This document shows, in pieces, positions 8,719 to 17,830 of a stretch of 64,000 bases of DNA (the first letter of the stretch is position 1; each line of letters begins with the position of its first letter). The notes under the pieces were generated by a model. That model saw only the letters and a list, made by a program, of their open reading frames with translations, had not been told where the DNA came from and made no database searches. The DNA is from Limisphaerales bacterium. GTDB lineage: Bacteria; Verrucomicrobiota; Verrucomicrobiia; Limisphaerales; AAA164-E04. Both the position numbers and the translations under genes were made by a program. Where the stretch lies: the NCBI GenBank assembly GCA_024761205.1, contig JAMASS010000017.1, forward strand, positions 1-64,000, given 5' to 3'.

Positions 8719-10083
8719 ATGCCGAATGAAGTAATGGCGTTTCCGAGCAGCGATATTGATCCGCGGCAAAGTCTGTTTGATCAGCTGGATGGCCGATCTT
8801 TGGGACCCGACTGGTTGTTACCGATTCGCAAGGCGGCGGCGGCGCGGTTTGCGGACGCTGGTTTTCCGACGGTCCGAGATGAGGATTGGCGATTCACCAA
8901 TATTGCGCCGATTCGGGATTTGGCATTTCGGCCCGTTTATGAAGCACCGGCGGTGGAGGTGTTATCAGGAGTGACGGAGCAAAGTCTTCTTGCCCGCCTT
9001 GATGGCTTGCAACTCGTGTTTGTGGACGGTGCATTCGTTCCGGAACTATCCGGCGACCGTGTGAATGGTGATGGTGTCTATGTCTCGAACCTGAAACAGG
9101 CTTTTCTGGATGATCCTCTCTATCTTCAGGAGCACATCACCCGTTATTCGCAAACCGATCAGAACGCGTTTACGGCCTTGAATACGGCTTACTTTGCCGA
9201 TGGGGCGGTGATTCGAATCGGTCGGAACACGGCGGTTGAGCGGCCGCTTCATTTAGTATTCGTTGCCAGTGGTTCCGAAGAGGGCCAAACGGCGAATCCG
9301 CGCAATCTCATTGCGGTCGAGAGCGGGGCTTCGGTAACGATTGCTGAGGAGTATTTCGGCTTGGGAGAGTCGGCAACGTTCACCAATGTGGTGACCGAGT
9401 TCGTAGTGGGGGCAAACGCACGGGTGGAGCACGTAAAGGTGCAGGACGAACGCAGGCACAGTTTTCATGTCGCCGGAATCTATGCGCAGCTGGGTCGGGA
9501 CTGCCGCTTTCGAAGTCATTCGTTTGCCTTGGGCGCCAAGTTATCTCGGAACAACATTCGAACGAAGCTGGACGGCGAAGGTTTGGAATGTGTGTTGAAC
9601 GGTCTTTATCTCACTAAGGGCGAGCAGCTCGCAGATCACCATATGGTGGTGGAACACGCCAAGCCGCATTGTGAGAGCCATGAATATTTCAACGGGATTC
9701 TGGATGAGCAATCCCGAGGTGTTTTTCACGGGCGGATCCTGGTGCAACCGCACGCGCAGAAAACAGATGCCAAGCAGACCAACAAGAATCTGTTGCTTTC
9801 GGATGGGGCGACGGCGAATACCAAGCCGCAGCTCGAGATTTATGCCGATGACGTCAAATGCACTCATGGTGCGACGATCGGACAAATGGATGAGGAGGCG
9901 ATTTTCTATCTCCGCGCCCGAGGCGTGCCGTTGGTTGTTGCCCGTAGAATGCTCATGCACGCCTTTGCCGGCGAGATTGTCGAGCGGATCGAGCACGACG
10001 CGATTCGTGAGCGTTTGGATGGAGTCACTTGGAATCGCCTGGAAGAGTGGGCTCACGGGCGATTGGATGCATTGATTTTATGA
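8719..10083 (+). CDS. sufD: Fe-S cluster assembly protein SufD
   Basis: Partner of SufB in the SufB-SufC-SufD scaffold. The 454-residue product has the N-terminal helical region (DEDWRFTNIAPI) seen in SufD and FeS-assembly relatives. A long beta-helix core follows, then the C-terminal block with LSDGATANTKPQLEIYADDV, KCTHGATIGQMDEEAIFYLR and RGV. The His in KCTHGA is conserved in SufD. A GGGAGAG ribosome binding site precedes the ATG. The stop codon overlaps the start of the next gene (ATGA), implying translational coupling. Confidence 0.94.
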   Translation: MPNEVMAFPSSDIDPRQSLFDQLDGRSLGPDWLLPIRKAAAARFADAGFPTVRDEDWRFTNIAPIRDLAFRPVYEAPAVEVLSGVTEQSLLARLDGLQLVFVDGAFVPELSGDRVNGDGVYVSNLKQAFLDDPLYLQEHITRYSQTDQNAFTALNTAYFADGAVIRIGRNTAVERPLHLVFVASGSEEGQTANPRNLIAVESGASVTIAEEYFGLGESATFTNVVTEFVVGANARVEHVKVQDERRHSFHVAGIYAQLGRDCRFRSHSFALGAKLSRNNIRTKLDGEGLECVLNGLYLTKGEQLADHHMVVEHAKPHCESHEYFNGILDEQSRGVFHGRILVQPHAQKTDAKQTNKNLLLSDGATANTKPQLEIYADDVKCTHGATIGQMDEEAIFYLRARGVPLVVARRMLMHAFAGEIVERIEHDAIRERLDGVTWNRLEEWAHGRLDALIL

Positions 10084-10637
10084 ATGGGAATGAAGCGATT
10101 GCTCTGACTCGAGATGTTGAGGCCACGATCGTACCGGCCGGTGATCGAGTCACCCTCAATGCCGGTGAGCAGGCATACATCACCCAAGAGTTGGGAGGCA
10201 GCTACACGTTGGTGGTGAACGGGAATATGTTCCGCATTGAGCACGCCGATGGCGATGCCCTAGGGCGGGAGGTGAGTGACGAGACCGTCCGCTCGGCAAC
10301 CGGCGCCCCGATGACAGAGGACGAGTTGGAAACGGAAATCTGGAACCAACTTAAAACCTGTTATGATCCTGAAATTCCGGTGAACATCGTGGATCTCGGT
10401 CTGATCTATGACTGCGCCGTTCAACCCATGGGAGCCACCGAGGGCAAACGGGTGGATGTCAAGATGACACTGACGGCTCCAGGCTGCGGTATGGGGCCCA
10501 TGTTGCAGCAGGACGTGCAGAATAAGCTCATGTGCATTGAGGATGTCGACGAAGCGAACGTCGAATTGGTTTGGGAACCCCAGTGGAATCAGGGGATGAT
10601 GACGGAAGCCGCTCGGCTACAGCTCGGGCTGATGTAG
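10080..10637 (+). CDS. sufT: long-form SufT, MIP18/DUF59 family Fe-S protein maturation factor
   Basis: A 185-residue protein placed by its C-terminal half in the MIP18 (DUF59) family. It has DPEIPVNIVDLGLIYDC, the DPE motif, and TAPGCGMG with the conserved Cys. The N-terminal 80 residues (LNAGEQAYITQELGGSYTLV) are typical of the long SufT variant found in suf operons. SufT-type proteins help insert Fe-S clusters into target enzymes. The ATG at 10080 overlaps the sufD stop by ATGA. The open frame extends 17 codons into sufD, which I reject. sufS follows after 6 nt. Confidence 0.9.
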   Translation: MNGNEAIALTRDVEATIVPAGDRVTLNAGEQAYITQELGGSYTLVVNGNMFRIEHADGDALGREVSDETVRSATGAPMTEDELETEIWNQLKTCYDPEIPVNIVDLGLIYDCAVQPMGATEGKRVDVKMTLTAPGCGMGPMLQQDVQNKLMCIEDVDEANVELVWEPQWNQGMMTEAARLQLGLM

Positions 10638-10643
10638 TTTTCC

Positions 10644-11909
10644 ATGTCTGCAATTGCTCTGGAACAACCGCCAGAAACGTCTGTGGATTGGCCGGCGTTG
10701 AGAAAGGATTTCCCAATTCTCGATCAGGAGGTGAACGGTCATCCGTTGGTATTCTTGGATAGTGCCGCTTCGAGCCAACGACCACGCCAGGTGGTGGATG
10801 CGATTCGTCACTACTATGAACACGATCATGCCAATGTCCACCGAGGCATTCATGAGCTCAGCAATCGTGCCACGGCGGCTTACGAAGATGCCCGGGAGCG
10901 GGCCGCGCGATTCTTTAACGCACCGTCCGCAAATGAGATCGTTTTTACTCGGGGGACCACCGAGGCGATCAATCTCGTCGCTTCTTCCTGGGGCCGAGTC
11001 AACCTGAAGTCGGGTGATCGCATCCTGCTGACGGAGATGGAGCATCATAGCAATCTGGTGCCCTGGCAGCTCATTGCTCAAGAGACGGGTGCGGAGATTG
11101 TCTATTGGCCGGTGGTTGACACCGGGGAAGCGCTGGATTGGGAGGCGTTCGATCGCTTGTTCACGCCGGAGGTGAAGCTTCTCAGTTGCGTCCATATTTC
11201 CAACAGCTTGGGCATGCTCAATCCGGTCCGCGAGATTTGCCGGCGGGCTCGTGAGAATGGAACCATTGCCTTGGTGGATGGTGCTCAAAGCGCCGGGCAT
11301 TACCCCGTGGATGTTCAGGAAATCGGTTGCGACTTTTATGCTTTTTCCGGGCACAAGATGTGCGGGCCGACCGGGATTGGCGGTCTGTTTGGTCGATTCG
11401 AATTACTTAGTGAAATGCCACCGTATCACGGCGGCGGCGAAATGATTGAAGAGGTCGACTTCTCAGGGGCGTTGTATAAGGCGCCGCCGCATCGCTTCGA
11501 AGCGGGGACGCCGAACATGGCGGGCGCCATTGGGTTGCACGCGGCGATGGATTACCTGGATGCGATCGGCCGCGCTCGGATATTCGAACACGATGCCGCG
11601 CTCGCCGCGTATGCCTACGAGCAAATCGAACAATTGGGCAACGCACGCATCTTTGGTCCTAGGAACGAGCGGGGCGCAGTGCTGAGTTTCTTGCTTGAAG
11701 ATGTTCACGCTCACGACTTGGTTACTTATGTGGACCAGCGAGGAGTGGCGCTTCGCGGCGGTCATCATTGCACGCAGCCTTTGATGAAGAAGCTCGGCGT
11801 CGTGGGCACGGCACGGGCTAGTTTCTATTTCTACAATCAGCTTAGCGAGGTGGATGCGATGGTCGATGCTCTCCAACGAGCGCGGCGATTGTTTGGCGAT
11901 GCGTCCTGA
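10644..11909 (+). CDS. sufS: cysteine desulfurase SufS
   Basis: PLP-dependent enzyme that takes sulfur from L-cysteine as a persulfide and passes it to the Suf scaffold. The 421-residue product shows FLDSAASSQRP near the N-terminus, TRGTTEAINLVASSWG for phosphate binding, the PLP lysine in AFSGHKMCGPTG, and the catalytic cysteine in LRGGHHCTQPLM. Length is that of type II desulfurases. No sufE or sufU gene is next to it. The short rhodanese-like gene downstream could act in sulfur handling, though it lacks a rhodanese cysteine. Confidence 0.95.
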   Translation: MSAIALEQPPETSVDWPALRKDFPILDQEVNGHPLVFLDSAASSQRPRQVVDAIRHYYEHDHANVHRGIHELSNRATAAYEDARERAARFFNAPSANEIVFTRGTTEAINLVASSWGRVNLKSGDRILLTEMEHHSNLVPWQLIAQETGAEIVYWPVVDTGEALDWEAFDRLFTPEVKLLSCVHISNSLGMLNPVREICRRARENGTIALVDGAQSAGHYPVDVQEIGCDFYAFSGHKMCGPTGIGGLFGRFELLSEMPPYHGGGEMIEEVDFSGALYKAPPHRFEAGTPNMAGAIGLHAAMDYLDAIGRARIFEHDAALAAYAYEQIEQLGNARIFGPRNERGAVLSFLLEDVHAHDLVTYVDQRGVALRGGHHCTQPLMKKLGVVGTARASFYFYNQLSEVDAMVDALQRARRLFGDAS

Positions 11910-11939
11910 AATGATGCTGCTTACTGACAGAATTCTTCG

Positions 11940-12509
11940 ATGACCGCACCTATGAAAAGGAAAGGCAATGATCTAGGCCCGAGCTCTTTAATGAGCGATT
12001 TGCTTGAGGTCTATCCCTGGGCTCAGCGTGCCTTGTTTCGGAAGTATCATATCGGAGGATGCAGTAGTTGTGCGTTTAAACCTGACGAGACTTTAGCCAT
12101 GCTCTGCGAACGCAATGACAGTTTGGACCCGGCCGAGGTCTTACAGCACATTCGAGAGAGTCACGCTGAAGACACCCGAATTCAGATTTCTCCGAAAGAG
12201 ACGGCCGATCGTATCCAACGCGGTGAATCGATCCGCTTGCTCGACATTCGGACCAAGGAAGAGTGGGATGTTGTTCGCCTACCGGCTGCCACACGCATGT
12301 CTCAGGAATCCATGCAAGATATTCTCACCACTTGGCCTCGTGAAGGCTTGATGGTGATTTATGACCACCTCGGGAAGAATAGTCTCAATGCGGCTACTTA
12401 CTTCCAAGGCCAAGGCTTCGCCAATGTCCGCTGCCTTACCGGCGGCATCGATGCGTGGTCGCAGGAAGTCGACAGCAGCGTTCGCCGTTATCGGTTAGAA
12501 GCCAATTAG
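11940..12509 (+). CDS. DUF1858-like / rhodanese-like fusion lacking the catalytic Cys
   Basis: The last gene of the suf operon, 30 nt after sufS, 189 residues. Residues 15-75 resemble the small DUF1858-type redox domain, with GGCSSCAFKPDETL carrying a CxxC. Residues 80-180 form a rhodanese-like domain (LLDIRTKEEWDVVRLPAA, LTGGIDAW). The loop that should hold the persulfide cysteine reads VIYDHLGKNS, with Asp where active rhodaneses have Cys, so sulfurtransferase activity by the usual mechanism is unlikely. The CxxC of the first domain may be the functional thiol instead. From its position I infer a role in delivering sulfur or electrons to the Suf system. The exact function is unknown. Confidence 0.75.
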   Translation: MTAPMKRKGNDLGPSSLMSDLLEVYPWAQRALFRKYHIGGCSSCAFKPDETLAMLCERNDSLDPAEVLQHIRESHAEDTRIQISPKETADRIQRGESIRLLDIRTKEEWDVVRLPAATRMSQESMQDILTTWPREGLMVIYDHLGKNSLNAATYFQGQGFANVRCLTGGIDAWSQEVDSSVRRYRLEAN

Positions 12510-12518
12510 TTCTGTAGC

Positions 12519-12536
12519 ATCAGGCTCTAACCTGAT
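12519..12536. terminator. weak bidirectional hairpin between convergent genes
   Basis: ATCAGG and CCTGAT flank a 6-nt loop in the 38-nt gap between the end of the suf operon and the convergent enolase-family gene. There is no T tract, so intrinsic termination is only a possibility. Confidence 0.3.
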
Positions 12537-12547
12537 CCCCTTCCGCC

Positions 12548-13654
12548 TCACTGGGTCACCGACACCACCGGCTTGCCGAGTATATCCATCCTCGGTTTGA
12601 TACCTAGTCCCTGTTCGCGGGATGCCTTCATTCGGCCTTGTTCCCGTTGTGGCGCGCCTTCTGCCGTGCTGACGGTGACGTAACTATTGAAGTCGGTGGA
12701 CGTAAACAACAACTCTGTTGGGGTGCTATGCGCCAGATGTGAAATGGCCGCCGTCGTAATATCGCCACCCCAACTGTCTTCGATCGTCATCGCGATGCCG
12801 AGACGCGCACAAAGGTCCCTCGCCTGACGGGCTTTGGTCAGTCCGCCAAATTTGCTGATTTTGATGTTGACGACATCCATGGCAAGATCCGCGCGACCGC
12901 GCAGGAGAATATCGAGACTATCGATATTTTCATCCAGCACGAAGGGATGGTTAGCGTGCCGTCGGACGGACAGGCACTCCTCGTAGCTCAGGCACGGTTG
13001 CTCGATATAGATGTCGGTATCCCTGACTGCCTGTACCACTCGCATGGCTTCGTGCATCAGCCAGCCGGTATTGGCGTCGGCGATGAGTTTATCCCCGGGC
13101 TTCAATTCCTGAGCCACTGCCTGGATGCGGAGAATATCGACGTCAGGATCGCCACCGACCTTGAGTTGAAATCGGGAGTACCCTTCAGCGCGGTAGCTCG
13201 CGACCTTTGCGGCCATTTGCTCGGGCGCTTCTTGAGAGATGGCTCGGTACAACATGTAGGCGTCACCATAGTAACCTCCAAGGAGCGTGCAAACCGGTTG
13301 CTCACACACCTGTCCCAAGATGTCCCAGCAGGCGATGTCGATGCCGGATTTCACGTAGGGGTGTCCTTTTAGCACACGGTCCATGTGGTAGTTCAGTTTC
13401 TCGAGTTCGCATGGATTGCGGCCCAGGAGATGCGGTCCGATCTCTCGGATTCCAGCACGAACACCTTCTGCGTAGGCCGGTAGATAAAACGGCCCTAAGG
13501 GGCAGACTTCCCCATAGCCGATTGTTCCGTCATCGGTGGAGATGGCGACCACTGAAGAGTCAAATACCGAAACCGATTTGCCCCCGGACCAATTGTAGTT
13601 CCCTTCGTGTAGCGGGAGATCCACTTGATAGACGTCAATTCGACTAATCTTCAT
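12548..13654 (-). CDS. mandelate racemase/muconate lactonizing family enzyme (enolase superfamily)
   Basis: A 368-residue enolase-superfamily enzyme that removes a proton alpha to a carboxylate with Mg2+. The N-terminal capping domain has [20 protein letters not shown]. The barrel shows [10 protein letters not shown], metal ligands in [12 protein letters not shown] and VLDENIDS, a Lys in [10 protein letters not shown], and [12 protein letters not shown] near the C-terminus. The pattern fits the muconate-lactonizing subgroup. The N-terminal WSGGK segment recalls cis-3-hydroxy-L-proline dehydratases and proline-betaine epimerases, so an amino-acid-derivative substrate is my best guess. I start at the ATG at 13654 ([10 protein letters not shown]); the 31 upstream in-frame codons are not conserved. 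It stands alone, so the pathway cannot be read from context. Confidence 0.85.
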   Translation of the reverse strand: MKISRIDVYQVDLPLHEGNYNWSGGKSVSVFDSSVVAISTDDGTIGYGEVCPLGPFYLPAYAEGVRAGIREIGPHLLGRNPCELEKLNYHMDRVLKGHPYVKSGIDIACWDILGQVCEQPVCTLLGGYYGDAYMLYRAISQEAPEQMAAKVASYRAEGYSRFQLKVGGDPDVDILRIQAVAQELKPGDKLIADANTGWLMHEAMRVVQAVRDTDIYIEQPCLSYEECLSVRRHANHPFVLDENIDSLDILLRGRADLAMDVVNIKISKFGGLTKARQARDLCARLGIAMTIEDSWGGDITTAAISHLAHSTPTELLFTSTDFNSYVTVSTAEGAPQREQGRMKASREQGLGIKPRMDILGKPVVSVTQ

Positions 13655-14472
13655 TTCGTTGAATGATACTGATAAACGGTAGTTTAGAACCGGAACCTGA
13701 TTTAAGGAACCTCTGAACTCCTTTATTGTCCACCTCATCAATGGCAAGCCCTTCGCCGAACGCTTCGCAACTGCAAGGCCCGCGGGATGTAAACTGTGCT
13801 GGTGCGAGGTTCCCTAGCACCTTCCACGATGGGATGAGAGTATCGCCGTCGTCAGTTTGAACGCTACGGATAGCGGGTTATAACCCATCTTAGCGAGGTA
13901 GAAGATTTCGCCTTTCATCGAGATGAGTCTGAGGGATTCGGTGACGGTCTTTGTTCCCTCTGGGCCGATGCGGTAAGCCAACCCCTTCATAAGTCTCCCT
14001 GCTCACCAATGTTCAGTCCTCTCTTATGGTTCGAGGGCCGTTGTTCTTTCCCCATTTTCCCAGGAGCCGATTCAGGGGCTCCTGGGATGGATTTGGGGAG
14101 GCGTGTCTTGAGCGAGGGCATGTGCAGGCAGGAGAGGAGGGCGGTGCCAGAGCGTGGATTGGATGTTTCATATTTCTAGTAATTGTCGGAATGGTGACCT
14201 ATATAGTACGCAGCAGTTTTGTCTGGGTCACGTCCGAACCTGAGGATTTGAATAGGAGGCAGCGGAGGGAACGGAGGTTTTTGATTTTGTGCCAAGCTGT
14301 ATTCAAAAGGACTGGCCTGTATAGGGAGCTCTGCATTCTGCAAGGTCGGTTGTCTCAGCCGATCCCGCAGATTGCCCGCCGGTGGCGGACTTGCGCTGAG
14401 ACAGCACACGCTTCAGTTTGATGATCGCCCGGGGCGATTGCTGCAAATACGGTGGCGGTCGAAGATACGAGG
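13655..14472. other. gene-poor region with short coding remnants
   Basis: No intact gene. A minus-strand frame running down from about 13990 begins MKGLAYRIGPEGTKTV and continues GEIFYLAKMGYNPLSVAFKL for about 65 codons before a stop. It looks like part of a decayed gene I cannot name. A second minus-strand frame (14176-14409) is Pro-rich and not recognisable. An end of the repeat family described at 16514 lies at 13702-13718. Confidence 0.4.
13702..13718 (+). repeat. IS5-like terminal sequence, single end
   Basis: TTAA followed by GGAACCTCTGAAC repeats the first 13 bases of one terminal repeat of the 250-bp element at 16514-16763. The TTAA here equals the 4-bp YTAR target flank of that element. 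No convincing second end was found. A loose candidate is GAGGTTCC followed by CTAG at about 13806-13817. Confidence 0.5.
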
Positions 14473-14944
14473 ATGAGGTATGCGAGGATGGTTGTTGTCG
14501 GTGGTGTGACGTTTTTTAGTGTTGCGATGTTGGTGGGCATTTTTTCGACGATCTTTGTCCACGCTGCCTTCATGAAAGAGAGTTATCGTGAGACTGAGCA
14601 GTTTTGGCGGTCGGGGTTTTTGGGGTTGGCTGGGGAAAGGGAGCGGCTGTGTTTTGGGGTTGGCTGGCGCACAAGGTGGTTTTTGCCCTTGGTATGAGTT
14701 TATTCTATCTCTGGAGCCGGCGTTCTTTGCGCCGGGTGGCGGCGTGGTGCGAGGTATCTTTGTGGGCTTACTTTCTTGGGTGATGATGGCGGCGACCTAT
14801 CTGGGTATGTGGACGGCGTTTGACTTGCCTGCGGTGATCTGGATCGCCTGGGCGGGGGATTATTTATTGAGTGCGGTGATTGCCGGGGCGGCGATGGGGT
14901 GGGTCATCGAACGGTTTGAGGGAGTGGTTGGTTCCAAGTGCTAG
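14473..14944 (+). pseudogene. frameshifted integral membrane protein
   Basis: Two frames in order encode one hydrophobic protein. The first, from ATG 14473, reads MRYARMVVVGGVTFFSVAML and a further hydrophobic stretch. The second carries VVRGIFVGLLSWVMMAATYL and DYLLSAVIAGAAMGWVIERF to the stop at 14944. A third frame between them contains WGWLAHKVVFALGMSLFYLW, which bridges the two. Restoring the reading needs at least two frameshifts. The restored protein would have about four membrane helices. Family unknown. Confidence 0.5.
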
Positions 14945-15639
14945 GTTGAGGGGGCGGGTCAAGATATAGAGAACAAAAATTGATCAGAGGTCTAAGGCGA
15001 AACTTTTAGGGGAATCTTGAATTCTCGGTTTTGACCGATCTTGCATTCGATGACGGTGATGTTTTCTGCATCGACTTTGATATTGCCAGTCCCGGTGAAG
15101 GCGCTCGGGGGGGGTCTAGGGAAACGTTGATTAACAACCGGAAACTCGGTTTTTCTCTGGAAAAATCACCGAAAACAGCAAAGTTAGGGGATTAAATCAG
15201 AGTTTCCCTAGAAGGAAGGTGATGAATCGGTTGGTCACGGGTTCGGTGGCATCGAGATATTCGAAGATTTTGCGGCCGAAGGTTCAGCCTTTTCCCATCA
15301 GGATTGGGAACGGTTGGTGAAGTCCGGTGGCGCCAAGCTCGAGTCCGCGGGCGACGGGGTTGCCGGAGACGAGGGATCGCCGGCCGCCAACAAGCGTTTC
15401 GGCCCCGGTGGAGGGGAGGCTCAAGCAGGTCGGTAGAAGGAGTATCTGCCTGATCTGTCGGGATTGTATCATGGTGGATGGCGGGAGTTTGCCGAGTTTG
15501 GGCTGAAGTTCAAAGTTTCAGGTTTTAAGTTTGGGGGCGGCTGGCGCAATTGAGTTGAACGCAGGTGAGAGAAGGAAGGGCTCTGAACGTTGTCATAAAG
15601 GACTTTCTTTACACGTGAATTTTTAGGGGCGGGGGGCTC
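14945..15639. other. decayed intergenic DNA
   Basis: No gene recognised. A minus-strand frame at about 15000-15105 reads FTGTGNIKVDAENITVIECK and ends IPLKVSP, probably the tail of a decayed secreted protein. A 62-codon minus-strand frame at 15284-15472 cannot be assigned. A G-rich run occurs at 15109-15115. Confidence 0.4.
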
Positions 15640-16513
15640 GGCTGTTCAAAGAAAGGGGCATATTGGGCCAATGTCTTTACTATAACTCCGGTCTGTAGCC
15701 CTCCACGAGCGAGTTTGGTGACGAGTCGCTATGGCGGGGTTGGTAATTACCGACTAGATTCACCCTCGCCGGTCGCCGACCTTGGGGCTGTCACTGGATC
15801 ACCTGGCTTTTCCAGAATTGCTCAACACGAATGGTTACTACATCGATCTCGTGGGAAAGTGGCATCTTGCCCGTACGGACGAATGCCACCCGAAGCAGAT
15901 GGGGTTCGATTATTTCATGGGATAATGGGATGGTGGTTAGTCATCGGTGGCCCCGACGCTTGAATTTGAGGGGCAGCCGAAGAAGCTCGAGGGAGCTGAC
16001 GGCCGATGTCTTGGGGGATTTTGCGGTTCAGTTTATGCGGGATCATCACTAGGAGCGTTTCTTTCTCGCCTGGCATACGTGGGCACCGCAATCGCGTTGG
16101 TTGCCGGTGTCGGACGAGGATTGGGTGCCCTGCGAGGGGTTCGGTCCCAAGTTGCCCCATCCGGACTATCCTAATCTGGATGGGGAGCAGGCCAAGCGAA
16201 TGACCCGAGAGTATTTAGCGAGTATGCGGAGTGTGGATCGAAATCTCGGGTGCCGGCTCGCGGTTTTTGAAGGAATTGGAGATCACTGAAAAAAACCGTC
16301 ATCCTGTTCAGCTCAGACTACGGGTACAACATAACGCACAATGGCATCTGACATAAGGAAACGGACATTGACTACTAAAGGAGCCTCCGGCGGCAGCGTA
16401 AAACATTCCCAAGGGACAGCGACCTAACAATGTATGATACTTCGATTCGCATGCCGACGGCGGTTTGGTGGCTGGGTGGATTCGTCAGGGGTTCAGGTAA
16501 CGGAAACCATTAG
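15640..16513 (+). pseudogene. sulfatase (arylsulfatase-like), N-terminal part, broken
   Basis: Fragments in correct order match an alkaline-phosphatase-superfamily sulfatase. They are ANVFTITPVCSPPRASLVTS with the C-x-P-x-R active-site signature at about 15691, GYYIDLVGKWHLA, HPKQMGFDYFMG, then TADVLGDFAVQFMRDHH, RFFLAWHTWAPQSRW, REYLASMRSVDRNLG, ILFSSDYGYNITHNG and MYDTSIRMPTAVWW. At least five frameshifts and several in-frame stops separate them, and the first 40 or so residues are missing. The final readable piece is GVQVTETI at 16487-16511, directly at the edge of the inserted element. The rest of the gene resumes at 19741. Intact sulfatases hydrolyse sulfate esters of polysaccharides after Cys or Ser is converted to formylglycine. 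Confidence 0.82.
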
Positions 16514-16763
16514 GGAAACTCTGAACAAGTCCAGGGCATTTTTTCAGGTTATTCCGTGATTGAGGCAAAGCCTCGACTGGTGACGAGCAAATCCCAACGC
16601 TGAGTAAGGAGTAAACCGAAAGCCTCACCGGGCGTGGGCCTAGAGGGGGGCGCCTTCGTCGCGTTGCGCGCCACGCCGAGAACAACCACCCCTAGATTTC
16701 GGCTTGCGCTTTGCAATAGCAAGCCTCAGGCCGCGCTGAAACACTGACTTGTTCAGAGGTTCC
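16514..16763 (+). mobile_element. 250-bp non-autonomous element with IS5-like terminal repeats
   Basis: The left end GGAAACTCTGAACAAGTC (16514-16531) and the complement of the right end (16746-16763) match at 17 of 18 positions. The element is flanked by TTAG on the left and TTAA on the right, consistent with the 4-bp YTAR target duplications of the IS5 group (family knowledge from memory). No transposase is present, so this is a MITE-like or internally deleted copy. It starts exactly where the sulfatase frame is interrupted. Related ends occur at 13706 and, more diverged, at 16903 and 19740. Confidence 0.68.
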
Positions 16764-16902
16764 TTAAATAGCACGCTAAAGCGGACCTAGACCGGACGTG
16801 AGGGTGCGCTTCAGTTTGTGTTCGATGATTCGGATTGTCGCGGCGCCTTCGCGGCTAACGGCGGTTAAGGCCATGCTGTCCAGCGCTTTATTTAGTCTCT
16901 AG

Positions 16903-16962
16903 TGAACTTCTGAACCAGTATCCGACGTTCAGGCTCAAGGCGCAAAATTGCCGGCACATCGG
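16903..16962 (+). repeat. dispersed repeat, left copy of inverted pair
   Basis: This segment (GAACTTCTGAACCAGTATCC... CAAAATTGCCGGCAC) matches the reverse complement of 19681-19740 with roughly 85% identity by eye. Its outer end resembles the IS5-like ends found nearby. The pair brackets the DUF819 pseudogene, further remnants and tRNA-Arg. Confidence 0.65.
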
Positions 16963-16964
16963 TT

Positions 16965-17730
16965 TGTTGGTTATGCGGAATGTGTGGATAGCCGCTCTGT
17001 CAGCGGCGCTGGCCGGGGCGTGGATCTGGCGGCGGTGCCAATCAAACGGTGATGAAGGAAATTTTCGAGGTGGACGATGGATTGTTCTCCGCAATGAGCA
17101 CGGTGGATGTGTGGATGGCTTTCTTGTTGTTTTGGCATGCCTTGAGCGACAAAGTTTGATCAGTGGAACCGGGCGGACGCGTCGGTGAGGGACGAGAGAA
17201 GGCGGCGCTAGTCATTGATCCGTTCACGCTTCTGGCCGTGTGTGTTGGCGTTGCTGGGGGGAACATTTCTTAGCGGATGTTATCTCCGTGGTTGGCAACG
17301 AATGCCCCCGGATTGGCGAGGTTTAGTTTGACGAGTCATTGATTCTGGTTGGCCGTAATCGCAACCACCACTGGGGTCCTTGCTGTCCTTGACAAAGATT
17401 TCGGAGTTGGCGGTTAGGACTTCAAAGTTGGAAACCGTGCTTTTCCATGTACTGATCGCCTCGGTCGGCATGAAAATGGATGTATTGGCAATCTTCAGTC
17501 ACACCGGATTATTTGTCATCGGTTTGACTTGGATCATCATTTATGAAGAGGTGTTGATTTGTTGCGGGAAGGATGGTTCGGATACCGTTTTTCCTCATCC
17601 CAGTGAGCAGGTGCGCGGCCTCCGCACCGGTGTCGAGGGAGCATTTCATCCTTCTTTGGCTCCGATCGGGGTGCTGTTGGCTGTTTTGGGATATGGAGTA
17701 GGCAACTACGGTGCTTATGCTTGTGCCTAG
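16965..17730 (+). pseudogene. DUF819-family membrane protein, broken
   Basis: Pieces in order: WIAALSAALAGAWIWRR (16984 on), LFSAMSTVDVWMAFLLFWHA in another frame (about 17087-17150), FDQWNRADASVR (about 17155), VLFHVLIASVGMKMDVLAIF (about 17440) and the C-terminal SLAPIGVLLAVLGYGVGNYG ending at 17730. The last is the family C-terminus (L.PIGVLLAVLGYALGT.). DUF819 proteins are multi-helix membrane proteins of uncertain transport function. Several frameshifts and internal losses make this copy non-functional. It lies inside the DNA that splits the sulfatase. Confidence 0.68.
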
Positions 17731-17830
17731 TTGATGCGGTGCGGATCCTCAGCGGTAGTTAGGTGTAAGCCCTGGGGAGGGAATCTACGAAGGGGAAAAG
17801 CGTTGTCGTATCCTTCGCCCCAAAAATCGA

